Source: Mesobacillus persicus (GTDB lineage: Bacteria; Bacillota; Bacilli; Bacillales; Cytobacillaceae). From it: a stretch of 64,000 nucleotides of DNA. Positions within the stretch are counted from its first letter, which is position 1, and every line of letters begins with the position of its first letter. Positions 37,004 through 46,048 of the stretch are shown piece after piece. Position numbers and translations under genes: made by a program. The notes under the pieces were generated by a model. The model made no database searches. It was not told the DNA's origin and worked only from the letters and a program-made list of their open reading frames with translations. The stretch is taken from contig NZ_FOBW01000013.1 in assembly GCF_900109925.1 (NCBI RefSeq), forward strand, positions 62,001-126,000, read 5' to 3'.

Positions 37004-37129
37004 GGGGTATTTATTCCTGGACAGGGAATATATATTCCCCAAACCGGAATAAAACGTCTCTGAGAGGGAATAAAACGTCTCTGAGCGGGAATATATCGTT
37101 CCCAAAGGGGTATATAATGCCTCAAAGCA
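37004..37129. repeat. 21-bp tandem array C
   Basis: Six contiguous 21-base units start at 37004, 37025, 37046, 37067, 37088 and 37109. Their pattern begins GGAATAWA and ends CTSAGAG or CCAAAG. Units 3 and 4 differ by a single base. The sequence differs from arrays A and B but the period is the same. Confidence 0.88.
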
Positions 37130-37184
37130 GAAAAAAAGTCCCCCAGTTGGTCTTCTAAGATAAAAATACCCCGCTGGTTGGAGC

Positions 37185-37220
37185 AAAAGAGCCTCATTTC
37201 CTGTGAAATGGGGCTTTTTT
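37185..37220. terminator. Terminator between two convergent genes
   Basis: AGCCTCATTTC and GAAATGGGGCT pair (one wobble) around CTGT, followed by TTTTTT and preceded by an A-rich stretch. Confidence 0.85.
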
Positions 37221-37239
37221 GACTGTGTTTTTTATTAAT

Positions 37240-38985
37240 TCACTCCATTTGGTCACTTCGCAATTGCTGTTCAGCAAGTTTCCGATACAAGCTGTGGGTC
37301 GTGAACAATTCGCGGTGGCGGCCAATCCCTGTGACTTCCCCTTTTTCTAGCACAACAATCTGGTCCGCATCGACGACGGTTGAGAGTCGGTGGGCAATCA
37401 CGAGCGTTGTTCGCCCCTCCATTAATCGATTTAGTGCTTTTTGGACGAGAACCTCTGAGGCACTGTCTAGGTTAGAGGTGGCCTCATCTAGTAAAAGTAT
37501 CTTTGGGTTGCGAATTAAGGCACGGGCGATGGCAATTCGCTGGCGTTGCCCTCCGGAAAGCTTAATGCCACGTTCACCAACCTCTGTTTTATATCCTTCT
37601 GATAAACGCTCAATGAACTCGGCCGCATTGGCTAGTTCAGCAGCATTTTGAATCTCTTCAGCGGTAACATGCCTTTCCAGTCCGTAAGCAATATTATCAC
37701 GAATCGTCCCAGACATGATTGGGCTTTCCTGTGATACGTAACCGATTTGGCTTCGCCAGGATTGAAGGTTAAAATCACGAATGTCCGTGGCACCAAGTTT
37801 GATTGCCCCGCCAGTAGGTTGATAAAATCGTTCTAGTAAAGCGAACATCGTCGTTTTTCCGCTTCCACTAGGGCCGACAAACGCCGTTGTTTTACCAGTT
37901 GGGATCAGAAAATGGAGGTTTCTTAGGACATTGGTTTGATTTTGGTATTCAAATGATAAGCCATCAAAAAACAAGTCTTGAGAAGGGTTCTGCACAGCCA
38001 GGTTTCGGCCATTCTCCTCTCGGTTGATTAAAAGAATTTCCTGAATGCGCTCGGTCGCACCGGCGGCCTTTTGAAAGGCCGTGAAAAACGAAGCCATCCG
38101 GCTAAATGGAACGACAATTTGAAACATGTAAATTATAATCGCAACTAGCGACCCTGCGGTCAAGGTACCTGAAGCAACGCGGACCCCACCATACCCAATT
38201 AGAATGACCAACACTAGCATCATAATAAAGGTCATAAACGGGGAAATCACCGCTTGGATGCGTGCCTCTTTTAATCCAAATTGAAAAAGATGGGTGATTC
38301 CTTTGTCGCCTTTTTCTTCTTCCGCCTTCTCAGCATGGTACGCCTTGACTAAACGAATATCAGATAGCACGCGACCAAGATTGCCAGAAAACCCAGCCAT
38401 TTCATCCTGGGCTGCCTTTGAAATTTTATACATTTTCCGACCTAATGGCATGATGATTAAAAGGGCGAGCGGGACGGAAGTGATCATAATCAACGTCATT
38501 TTCCAATCAATGACGAGGAGAATAATCACCGAACCAATGATTGAAATGATTCCAGTAATAAACGCAATCAAATGTTGGGTAATTAAATTTTTAACAATAT
38601 TCGTATCTTGGGTGATTCGACTCATCGTTTCGCCCGATTCATGCTGGTCGAAATAGGGAATAGGTAGATTCAATACTTGGTTCCATAGCTTGCGGCGGAT
38701 CGATGCAACCACCGCTTCGCCCATATAGGCCAAGAAGTAATAAGAAAAGGCACCAGCCGCTGTTTGTAAAATAAATGTAACAGCCAAAAATGCAATCACC
38801 GAAGGCTCGAGGGAGGCAACCGAAAGTTGATCAACCAGTGACTTCGTAAACCACGGAACAATGAGTCCAGCGGCTGTTTCAATTACACTTAAGGTAATGC
38901 CAATAATCAGTAGCCATTTAGGTACTTTTGCGTCTTTTATCATTCCAATGAGGGATTTCCAATCAAAACCTTTTTCTTTTTTCAT
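37240..38985 (-). CDS. ABC-type multidrug exporter half-transporter (BmrA/LmrA-like)
   Basis: A 581-residue protein with an N-terminal six-helix exporter domain (about 20-310) fused to an ATPase. Walker A is GPSGSGKTT near residue 369, the signature LSGGQRQR near 474, Walker B ILLLDEATS near 494, and the H-loop VIAHRLS near 528. The layout fits homodimeric exporters such as BmrA of B. subtilis. Substrates are likely drugs or lipids; it is not assigned further. Confidence 0.88.
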   Translation of the reverse strand: MKKEKGFDWKSLIGMIKDAKVPKWLLIIGITLSVIETAAGLIVPWFTKSLVDQLSVASLEPSVIAFLAVTFILQTAAGAFSYYFLAYMGEAVVASIRRKLWNQVLNLPIPYFDQHESGETMSRITQDTNIVKNLITQHLIAFITGIISIIGSVIILLVIDWKMTLIMITSVPLALLIIMPLGRKMYKISKAAQDEMAGFSGNLGRVLSDIRLVKAYHAEKAEEEKGDKGITHLFQFGLKEARIQAVISPFMTFIMMLVLVILIGYGGVRVASGTLTAGSLVAIIIYMFQIVVPFSRMASFFTAFQKAAGATERIQEILLINREENGRNLAVQNPSQDLFFDGLSFEYQNQTNVLRNLHFLIPTGKTTAFVGPSGSGKTTMFALLERFYQPTGGAIKLGATDIRDFNLQSWRSQIGYVSQESPIMSGTIRDNIAYGLERHVTAEEIQNAAELANAAEFIERLSEGYKTEVGERGIKLSGGQRQRIAIARALIRNPKILLLDEATSNLDSASEVLVQKALNRLMEGRTTLVIAHRLSTVVDADQIVVLEKGEVTGIGRHRELFTTHSLYRKLAEQQLRSDQME

Positions 38986-39086
38986 AAAACGTACTCCTGT
39001 CTAAAATCATCTAATTCTAGTTTAATCTTAATGGGGTGAATTATAAAGCGGGGAGCAATGCTAAAATAGCAACAGGGAGGTTAGCG

Positions 39087-39761
39087 ATGAAAGAACTTGT
39101 TGGTGAAATACGAGAAAGATTTGCTGAAAAGGCAAATAAAGAAAATGCAGAGCAAATGAGCAAATATTTGAAAAATCATTTCACGTTCTTTGGGATAAAA
39201 ACACCATTAAGACGGGAAATAGTTAAGGGTTATTTTCATGAGACGGAGCTATTAAAGAAGCCTTTTAGCGAAGAGTTTGTGCTCTCATTATGGGCGGAAC
39301 CTGAAAGAGAATTTCAAATGGTTGCTGCCGATTATATCGTACATAACTTGAAGAACCTCAAGAAGCAGCACATAGATTTAATGGAACAACTAATCACAAC
39401 AAAGACATGGTGGGATTCAGTCGATACGTTAGCATCGAAACCGGTTGGTAAGATTGTTGCCGACCACCCTGAGCTGATCACTGAGCGACTTGATAGGTGG
39501 GCCGTATCAGAAAATATGTGGCTCCGCAGAACCTCAATTATTTTTCAGCTAAAATATAAGGCAGAAACAGATGAGAATTTGCTTTATCGCTACATAAAAA
39601 TAAATGCTGATAGCAAGGAATTTTTTATCCAAAAAGCAATTGGTTGGGCACTGCGGGAATACTCAAAAACAAATCCTGAATCTGTTAGGAATTTTATCGA
39701 AACGAATAAACTAGCCCCCTTAAGCGTGCGTGAGGGTGGAAAGCATTTACCAAAAAAATAG
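39087..39761 (+). CDS. DNA alkylation repair glycosylase, AlkD-like
   Basis: A 224-residue all-helical HEAT-like repeat protein. The TWWDSVD segment (about residue 112) carries the tryptophan and catalytic aspartate of AlkD, and the WLRRTSI segment carries the arginine that binds the lesion backbone. AlkD removes N3- and N7-alkylated purines without base flipping. The ATG at 39087 is preceded by GGGAGG; the in-frame ATG at 39036 would add 17 residues and has no good site. No terminator is visible before the next gene. Confidence 0.85.
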   Translation: MKELVGEIRERFAEKANKENAEQMSKYLKNHFTFFGIKTPLRREIVKGYFHETELLKKPFSEEFVLSLWAEPEREFQMVAADYIVHNLKNLKKQHIDLMEQLITTKTWWDSVDTLASKPVGKIVADHPELITERLDRWAVSENMWLRRTSIIFQLKYKAETDENLLYRYIKINADSKEFFIQKAIGWALREYSKTNPESVRNFIETNKLAPLSVREGGKHLPKK

Positions 39762-39842
39762 CTAATTCTAGGATGAAACTTCCAATCCATGATAGAATGG
39801 CAAATATTAAGTATTAAATATGATAGTGAAGGTGAAAAAACT

Positions 39843-40697
39843 ATGATTAAATGCATCGCGTCGGATATGGATGGAACATTATTAAACGCTTATCAGAAGA
39901 TTACCGAAGAGAATAAAGCAGCTATTTTAAAAGCACAGGCACAAGGAGTCGAGTTTGTCGTAGCGACAGGGCGTTCTTATCAAGAGGCTATGTTTGTATT
40001 GGAGGAAGCTGGGTTAAAATGCCCAGTGATTTCTGTAAACGGCGCAGAGGTGCGTAATGTGGACGGAGAGGTTGTTGTCGCCAATCCGATAGCAAAGGCA
40101 TTAGCGAAAGAAGCTGCTACTCTTTTAAGAGAGCAAGGAATCTATTTTGAGGTTTACACCAACAAGGGTACGTTCACAGATAATGAGGATAAGGGAATTA
40201 CAGCGATCATTGATATCTTTTCAAGTGCAAACCCTGAGGCTCCGATGGAGATGATAGTCGAAGGAGCCAAGGAGCGCTTCAAGCAAGGGCTTGTTCATGT
40301 TGTAGACAATTATGAATCACTTTTCGATGATGACGAGCACCAAATCTATAAGTTTCTAGCTTTCTCCATGGATGCAGAAAAGCAAACGGCAGGACGCCGA
40401 GCGCTTGAAGGGATTGCTGGCCTAGCCATTAGTTCGTCTGGTTTTCTTAATATTGAGGTTACTAGTGAAGACGCCCAGAAAGGTGTTGCTCTTGAACGAT
40501 TTGTTAGGGAACGAGGCATTGAAATGTCTGAAACAATGGCGATTGGCGACAATGAAAATGACTTATCCATGCTGAATCGTGCTGGAAGAGCGGTTGCGAT
40601 GGGGAATGCTTCATTTGAAATCCAAATGGAGTGTGACGTTGTGACTGCGACAAATGACGAGAGTGGCGTGGCTCAGGCAATCTTGGAGGTATTATAG
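39843..40697 (+). CDS. Cof-type HAD phosphatase
   Basis: A 284-residue haloacid dehalogenase-superfamily phosphatase with a C2B cap. The catalytic motif I is DMDGTLL near residue 8, motif II VATGRS near 42, and motif IV GDNENDLSML near 236. The ATG at 39843 has GAAGGTGA upstream; the frame is open from 39789 but those residues do not fit the family start. Members dephosphorylate sugar phosphates, FMN or pyridoxal phosphate; the substrate here is unknown. Confidence 0.88.
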   Translation: MIKCIASDMDGTLLNAYQKITEENKAAILKAQAQGVEFVVATGRSYQEAMFVLEEAGLKCPVISVNGAEVRNVDGEVVVANPIAKALAKEAATLLREQGIYFEVYTNKGTFTDNEDKGITAIIDIFSSANPEAPMEMIVEGAKERFKQGLVHVVDNYESLFDDDEHQIYKFLAFSMDAEKQTAGRRALEGIAGLAISSSGFLNIEVTSEDAQKGVALERFVRERGIEMSETMAIGDNENDLSMLNRAGRAVAMGNASFEIQMECDVVTATNDESGVAQAILEVL

Positions 40698-40757
40698 GGA
40701 CTAAAAGTAAACCCCCTTCCATTTTGCCTCACTTTTAGAGCAGAGAGGAAGGTTACG

Positions 40758-41834
40758 ATGAAGAAACTTTGGACGATTATTCCCATTGTCGGCGTGCTTT
40801 TATTCGGGTGTTCCAATAACGGCGGGCAGACGGGTGAGGATACGGTCGATGAACAGGAAGCTGCTGCCCGCCCAATTGAGGTAGAGGTTCTTGCAAATAA
40901 ACTTGAAGTACCATGGTCCATCAATAAGCTTGGGGACATCTTTTATATGAGCGAGCGGAGAGGTAGCATTACCAAGGTGGATAATGGCGAGCAGACGAGA
41001 CAAAAGGTTGTGCTTGAAAAGCCGCTTTCGCTAGCTTCTGAGGCTGGGTTACTTGGGCTTGTGTTGGCGCTTGATTTCGAGGAAACTGGCCGGGCTTTTG
41101 GCTATTACACTTATGAAGATAGTGGACAATATAACAGGATTATTGAGCTAAAGCTTGCTGATGATGAATGGCGAGAAACGAAAGTCTTGCTTGATCACAT
41201 TCCAAGCGGGAATTTTCACCATGGTGGTCGATTGGCGATTGGACTTGACGGCAAACTGTATGCAACAGCAGGAGACGCGTCCGAACCAGAACTCGCCCAA
41301 GATCTTGAATCACTTGGTGGAAAGATTTTAAGATTAAACTTGGATGGGTCTGTACCAGAGGACAACCCGTTTGACGGTTCTTATGTGTATAGCTATGGAC
41401 ATCGGAATCCTCAAGGCTTGACTTGGGCTGAGGACGGGACGATGTATGCAAGTGAGCATGGACCAAATGCCCATGATGAGATCAATATAATCGAAGCCGG
41501 CCGCAATTACGGCTGGCCGAAGATCATTGGTGAAGACTCACAAGAAGGGTTGGTGACGCCGCTTTTTCAGTCTGGTGACGAAACATGGGCACCATCAGGA
41601 GTGGCTGTTTACGATGGCAAACTCTATGTGGCGACATTAAGAGGGAATGCTGTTCGCGAGTTTAACCTGGAAACGAAAGAGACCAAGGAAGTTGTTAGTG
41701 GGTTAGGCCGCATCCGGGATGTCCGGGTGGAAGGTGACCAGCTTTATTTTATAAGCAATAATACGGACGGGCGGGGTACGCCGCAGGAGAATGATGATCA
41801 GCTTTATAGGCTTTCATTATCGGCTTTGGATTGA
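40758..41834 (+). CDS. PQQ-type glucose/sorbosone dehydrogenase-like lipoprotein
   Basis: A 358-residue lipoprotein with signal peptide and lipobox LFGC, lipidated at C18. The mature part is a six-bladed beta propeller of the soluble aldose sugar dehydrogenase family (GNFHHGGRLAIG, YGHRNPQGLTWAEDG, SEHGPNAHDEIN, NYGWP). Family members bind PQQ and calcium and oxidise sugars outside the membrane; most Bacillus species do not make PQQ, so cofactor supply is uncertain. GAGAGGAAGG precedes the ATG. The gene is 60 bases after the HAD phosphatase gene. Confidence 0.82.
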   Translation: MKKLWTIIPIVGVLLFGCSNNGGQTGEDTVDEQEAAARPIEVEVLANKLEVPWSINKLGDIFYMSERRGSITKVDNGEQTRQKVVLEKPLSLASEAGLLGLVLALDFEETGRAFGYYTYEDSGQYNRIIELKLADDEWRETKVLLDHIPSGNFHHGGRLAIGLDGKLYATAGDASEPELAQDLESLGGKILRLNLDGSVPEDNPFDGSYVYSYGHRNPQGLTWAEDGTMYASEHGPNAHDEINIIEAGRNYGWPKIIGEDSQEGLVTPLFQSGDETWAPSGVAVYDGKLYVATLRGNAVREFNLETKETKEVVSGLGRIRDVRVEGDQLYFISNNTDGRGTPQENDDQLYRLSLSALD

Positions 41835-41925
41835 AGGCAGGAAGATTAGCTGTTTTTGTAACGGGTCACAAACATAGACACGTAAAGCGATATTTGTAGA
41901 AAAAAGTATAAGGACATGCACCCTA

Positions 41926-41963
41926 AATTGTAGGGGTACAATGGCTGTTGTATCCCCACAATT
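41926..41963. other. Long imperfect hairpin
   Basis: AATTGTAGGGGTACAA and TTGTATCCCCACAATT pair over 16 positions with one mismatch and one wobble, around a GGCTG-type loop. No T run follows, so it is not a standard terminator on the plus strand. Confidence 0.6.
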
Positions 41964-41995
41964 CTACCTCCAATTTGATATTCAATTTATAATAC

Positions 41996-42179
41996 TAAGC
42001 GGAGATTTTCCGGTTAATTGCGGAATGGAGCTCGTTTTGGGGGAAATAAGGGGAGATTTTCCGCTTATACAATAAAAAACCCTCCATTTTCACGTTTTTC
42101 GAATGAATAGCCGGAATTTCTCCGGTTATATAAGCTATTTTCAATGCTATTTACAAATTAAGCGGAATTTCTCCGCTTA
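41996..42179. repeat. Four phased 21-bp palindromes, locus 2
   Basis: Palindromes of 21 bases at 41996-42016, 42047-42067, 42108-42128 and 42159-42179 share the pattern TAAGCGGARATTTYCCGCTTA. Starts are 51, 61 and 51 bases apart, nearly the same register as locus 1 at 15766-15951. Confidence 0.85.
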
Positions 42180-42293
42180 TTTATCAATCCATGCTGATTC
42201 GCTCATCAGGGTCCGTTCTTTTAAGGTTGCATAGGGAGCAGAATGTTGATTGTGTGTGGTCACCTTATAAAAGGGCTACGTGCCTACAAAAGC

Positions 42294-42337
42294 AAAAAGA
42301 TGGCCCTCGCTCACGTATAAAGCGATGGCCATCTTTT
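42294..42337 (-). terminator. Terminator of the nos operon
   Basis: AAAAAGATGGCC and GGCCATCTTTT, with CGCT/AGCG inner pairing, form a strong hairpin a few bases beyond the stop of the last nos gene. On the minus strand it is followed by TTTTTG. Confidence 0.85.
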
Positions 42338-42342
42338 AATAG

Positions 42343-43245
42343 TTATAGCAGCTCAATCTCCAGTGAATCCACCTGTGAAACAAGTAGCTCTTCATACTTC
42401 TTTTCGGCTGTGAATTGAACTTCCTGGTCACTGGCTTTTGGATTATCCTTTTTCACTAATTCAACCACGTCAGCCTGTACTTTCTGTGTTAAGACAATTT
42501 TTTCATATTGTGATTGTTGAAAACTCCAGAATTTCTCTTCGCCATATTCAGAGATTAGTTGCTGCGCAACTTCAGATTCATTGTACTGACTGCGGACTTT
42601 TTCAACTTCCACATTCACCTCTGATTCACTAACTTGATGCCCCTTCTCTTCACCCAACATCGCCATTGCCCGCAGGCGAATAATTTGAGCGACAAGCATG
42701 TTTTGGTTATCATTCAGCTGCTCCTGTGTATCCCAGTAGTTCATCGCTTCTTCTAAATCAGCGCCCGTATATTTTTGTTGATCTGTTTCACGAGCCATTT
42801 CGATGTGGAGGGTATTGATAAAACGGTAAAACTCAACGTCTTCCTGCGTGACCCATTCCCCATTAATGGAGGCGACGCCGCCGGCTTCATCGACAGTGAT
42901 TTCAACAACTTTTTCTAGCTCTTCGCCATCTTTTTCAAGGGAGAAGACAACTTCCCACTTGCCGGCCATAGTCATCACCGCTGGCCCTGTATATATGCCA
43001 TCTGCTACTTCTTCCAATGTGACTTCGACTGTACCGTGGTCCATTTCGACCATAGCTAACTCGGCTGTTACCGATAAATCAGACACTGGTTCAGTGCCAT
43101 CTTTTATTTCTATTTCTATTGTCGACTCTTTCCCTTTAATAAAAGTAGGTTCTTTTGTTACGTCAAGATTCCAATTTGGTGTCCCGCTGCAAGCGGAAAG
43201 AAGTGCTACTAGTAAAAGAAGTGTCCCGATTGACCATTTTTTCAT
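42343..43245 (-). CDS. Lipoprotein with FixH/YtkA-like and SurA-like domains, nos-associated
   Basis: A 300-residue lipoprotein (lipobox LSAC, C19). Residues about 25-120 form an Ig-like domain with the phrases SDLSVTAELAMVEMDHGT and AGKWEVVFSLEKDG, the pattern of FixH/YtkA-type domains. A short linker (ASINGEWVTQEDVEFYRFIN) starts a helical domain like the SurA/PrsA N-terminal chaperone region. It starts two bases after the nosF stop, as the last gene of the nos operon. NosL, the usual copper lipoprotein at this place, is absent, so this protein could supply copper delivery or NosZ folding (inference). Confidence 0.75.
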   Translation of the reverse strand: MKKWSIGTLLLLVALLSACSGTPNWNLDVTKEPTFIKGKESTIEIEIKDGTEPVSDLSVTAELAMVEMDHGTVEVTLEEVADGIYTGPAVMTMAGKWEVVFSLEKDGEELEKVVEITVDEAGGVASINGEWVTQEDVEFYRFINTLHIEMARETDQQKYTGADLEEAMNYWDTQEQLNDNQNMLVAQIIRLRAMAMLGEEKGHQVSESEVNVEVEKVRSQYNESEVAQQLISEYGEEKFWSFQQSQYEKIVLTQKVQADVVELVKKDNPKASDQEVQFTAEKKYEELLVSQVDSLEIELL

Positions 43246-43247
43246 AA

Positions 43248-43916
43248 TTAAATTCCTCCCAAATGTTGAAGCTCAACAAATTCATCAACAGGATATTTTG
43301 TTATTTTCCCGTCCTCCAAATAGGCGACATGCGTACAAAGCTGCCTAATTTCATCAAGGTGATGGGAGGATAACAGGATGGTCTTGCCTTTTAAATCTCG
43401 CAGGATCTCTAAAATTTCCCTACGGCCAATCGGGTCAATGCCACTCGTCGGTTCGTCGAGAATGATGATGTCGGAGTCCTGATACAATGTAACCGCTAGA
43501 CCAAGCCGTTGCAGCATTCCTTTGGAATACCCTTTTACATGTGAGTCTTTATCCTCCCAGAGCCTGACGGAAGTTAAGATTTCCTTTACCCTCTGCTCGT
43601 CTACAATCCCTTTACTAGCTTTAGCGAAAAACAACATGTTTTCATAGCCAGTTAATGACGGATAGAGCATGAACTTTTCAGGTAGATAAGCAATCTCATT
43701 TTTCCAAGTTGTTTTTTTACTACGTTCCTTGCCGTTTATTTTAATACTTCCAGTTTTGCTTGGTAAAAGACCAAGGAGGCAACTGATGAAAGTTGATTTC
43801 CCGGCTCCGTTTCTTCCAACCAATGCACAGACTTCATTTTTTTCAAGTTTCAAAGAGATATTATCGAGCACGGTTTTTTTACCAAAGGATTGGGTTAATG
43901 TTGTTACTTCAATCAT
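43248..43916 (-). CDS. nosF: NosF, ABC ATPase for NosZ maturation
   Basis: A 222-residue ABC ATPase: Walker A GRNGAGKST near residue 34, the signature YSKGMLQR near 129, Walker B IIILDEPTSGID near 149. With NosD and NosY it forms the complex needed to assemble the CuZ sulfide-copper centre of NosZ. It is shorter than typical NosF proteins (about 300), lacking a C-terminal extension. Its start overlaps the nosY stop by four bases (ATGA). Confidence 0.85.
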   Translation of the reverse strand: MIEVTTLTQSFGKKTVLDNISLKLEKNEVCALVGRNGAGKSTFISCLLGLLPSKTGSIKINGKERSKKTTWKNEIAYLPEKFMLYPSLTGYENMLFFAKASKGIVDEQRVKEILTSVRLWEDKDSHVKGYSKGMLQRLGLAVTLYQDSDIIILDEPTSGIDPIGRREILEILRDLKGKTILLSSHHLDEIRQLCTHVAYLEDGKITKYPVDEFVELQHLGGI

Positions 43917-44710
43917 TCAAAGCCCTCCTTACGATGCAACATGACGGCCCCGGCAAAAGAGAGCCCTAACCAGAATATGAGATTCAAGGTAAAAAACATT
44001 GTTGGTGAGAGCCACATAAAGGACTCTAGCAATCTCGACATGTTTCCAAAGGAGTAAAGTCCGAGACTTGATTCTAAAAACATCCTGATCGCCTGAATCG
44101 GATTTAAGAAATAGGCAATCGAAAATAGCTGGACATTGTCATGGGTTACATTTGAAAGCACCGACAATAAGGCAAAGTCATGTAAGAAAAAGAAGTAAAA
44201 CCAAATCACAATCGCGATGCCAGTAATCTGCATTCTTGAACGACTAATGCTGCCGATGAACACGCCAAGTTGGGTGAATACAAGCATGAATCCTATAAGG
44301 GCCGCCAGGAAAAGAAAGTAGTGGCTAAATGGAATCGCAAAGAAAAACTTCAGCGGAATCAAGTAAATGAAAAACCAGATGAAGACTGGTGCGATTAGTA
44401 CAGATTGAATGGCAAGGCTTTTTTTAAATAAAAAGCTTAACGTGCTCTCCTGCCGGGTTAATAGCATAACAAGTGTTTTCTGCTCCTTCTCCTGGAAGAT
44501 TGAAAAGGCACCGAGGAAAAGGCAGAGGATTGGAATAAAGTAAATTAGACTCTCAAATAAATTGACAACGAGAATATAAAAGCCTTGATCAACACCAAGT
44601 CCTGAAGACCTGGAGAGCATCAGTAAGGATACAATGATGATGATTCCTAATGAAAGCCAGAGCCCCTTGCTTCTTAAACTCTCCTTCCATTCCTTCCAAA
44701 TGTAGTTCAT
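43913..44710 (-). CDS. nosY: NosY, ABC permease for NosZ maturation
   Basis: A 265-residue membrane protein with six predicted helices, ABC-2 permease type, and a cytoplasmic IFQEKEQKTLVMLLTRQ segment near residue 68 that would contact the ATPase. It lies between nosD and nosF as in other nos clusters. The ATP-driven NosDFY complex is thought to act in sulfur or copper delivery to NosZ. Confidence 0.85.
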   Translation of the reverse strand: MNYIWKEWKESLRSKGLWLSLGIIIIVSLLMLSRSSGLGVDQGFYILVVNLFESLIYFIPILCLFLGAFSIFQEKEQKTLVMLLTRQESTLSFLFKKSLAIQSVLIAPVFIWFFIYLIPLKFFFAIPFSHYFLFLAALIGFMLVFTQLGVFIGSISRSRMQITGIAIVIWFYFFFLHDFALLSVLSNVTHDNVQLFSIAYFLNPIQAIRMFLESSLGLYSFGNMSRLLESFMWLSPTMFFTLNLIFWLGLSFAGAVMLHRKEGFE

Positions 44711-44746
44711 AGTCCATTTCCCCTTGTTTTCAATTCTAGGATCAAT

Positions 44747-46048
44747 TTATTTCCTGAGGGATTTAATTTTATAAAAGAATAATAGTCCTCCTGCCAGGAG
44801 AAGCGCTGGCCATAGAAGGCTTTGTTTTCCTGTGTTGCTTGTTAAAGGATGCTCATCCTCAAACATGATTTTGCTATTGTTCAAGAGTTCGTTCATTTTT
44901 TCATAAACAGTAATGGCGGGACTTTTTAAAAATAAATAGGTTAATTCTTGGTCCTCAATCAACTCGTAAAGGGAGGATTGGTAGGTTGCAGGAGTGTCGC
45001 CTATTCCGTTTTGGTCGAGATCAAGTAAGGCGAAGTCATTGCCCCAGTTGTTTCCTTTTCCGTCTTTACTCCAAAAATGATTTCCTGTTCCCCCGAGCGT
45101 AACTGCAGGCAATGTGTTTTCATCTATTAGATTCTCAGTGAAAACCTGGTCGTTCGAGCTAGCCCAAAGTTCTACACCGATTTGATTTTGGAAAATATGA
45201 TTTCCACGAATAAGGTTTCTCGTGGATTGATCTATATAGATACCTCGCTGATTCATGCGGAAAGTATTATTTTCAATAGAATTATCATTTGCCGATAACA
45301 GCAAAATCCCAAATGAACGGTGACCATAATTAAAAATAAATTCATTCTCTTCAAGCTTTAATCCATTGGAATGCATGATTGCAGCTCCGCCTGTATTAAA
45401 CGTGAATATGTTGTTTTTAAACTCATTTTCATTCGAATACATGAAATGGAGACCATACCTAGTTTTTGAAATTTGGTTATTTAAGACAACATTTCCATCT
45501 GCATAATCGAAGAACATGCCATCACGGGTGCCTTCAATTTCGTTATTACTTAAAGTGTTTTTATTCGAATAATAAATGTGTAGTCCATTTCCTTGTCCGG
45601 CAATTTCACCATCGCCACTACCAATGACCTGAACATGGTCAATCGTGTTTTCATGCGCCTGGCTTAAATAGATTCCGTGAAACGAGTTTTGAATCAATAA
45701 ATGCTCCAATGTGTTTCCATTTGTATAAACCTTAATGGCTGCATACTCCTCAGAGCTGTTGCGATTCATACTTCCATTTTCAACTTCAAAGTTCGAAAGA
45801 GTCACACCTTCTGCCCGGACCGAGATGACATTCCCAGTCGCATCTCCTCTGATAACTGTTTTATCTGCTCCAATTAGCTTTAGGGGCTTGTCAATGACAA
45901 TGTTTCCTTCGTACGTCTTATTTTCTAACTCGATGGTTGCGCCTTCTTCTGCCTCATCGATAATCGATTGGAGATTTTCAGTTGCTCCTGGCCTGCAGGG
46001 GCCGAGGATTAAGGCGAACAGAACGAGCAGGCTCAGGATTTTTTTCAT
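44747..46048 (-). CDS. nosD: NosD, exported beta-helix protein for NosZ maturation
   Basis: A 433-residue exported protein. The signal peptide (MKKILSLLVLFALILG) is followed by a right-handed parallel beta-helix with repeated N/G-rich turns (NTLSNNEIEG, NVVLNNQISKTRYG, NSIENNTFRMNQRG). A C-terminal membrane helix (LWPALLLAGGLLFFYKI) probably anchors it. The ATG at 46048 is chosen since AAGGACC precedes it and it overlaps the upstream stop as ATGA; an earlier ATG at 46066 lies within the preceding gene. NosD is required for CuZ assembly. Confidence 0.9.
   Translation of the reverse strand: MKKILSLLVLFALILGPCRPGATENLQSIIDEAEEGATIELENKTYEGNIVIDKPLKLIGADKTVIRGDATGNVISVRAEGVTLSNFEVENGSMNRNSSEEYAAIKVYTNGNTLEHLLIQNSFHGIYLSQAHENTIDHVQVIGSGDGEIAGQGNGLHIYYSNKNTLSNNEIEGTRDGMFFDYADGNVVLNNQISKTRYGLHFMYSNENEFKNNIFTFNTGGAAIMHSNGLKLEENEFIFNYGHRSFGILLLSANDNSIENNTFRMNQRGIYIDQSTRNLIRGNHIFQNQIGVELWASSNDQVFTENLIDENTLPAVTLGGTGNHFWSKDGKGNNWGNDFALLDLDQNGIGDTPATYQSSLYELIEDQELTYLFLKSPAITVYEKMNELLNNSKIMFEDEHPLTSNTGKQSLLWPALLLAGGLLFFYKIKSLRK

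Larger units (their letters stand above)
41835..42342. other. Repeat-filled intergenic region between convergent genes
   Basis: A gap of about 510 bases with a long imperfect hairpin (41926-41963), four phased 21-bp palindromes (41996-42179) and a terminator for the nos operon (42294-42337). No gene is supported in it. Confidence 0.8.

Noticed and set aside
36944-37186. Repeat-containing small proteins on the minus strand
   Set aside because: The heptad-like protein repeat only reflects the 21-base DNA period, which keeps frame. Two overlapping frames are open for the same reason. No start signals were seen.
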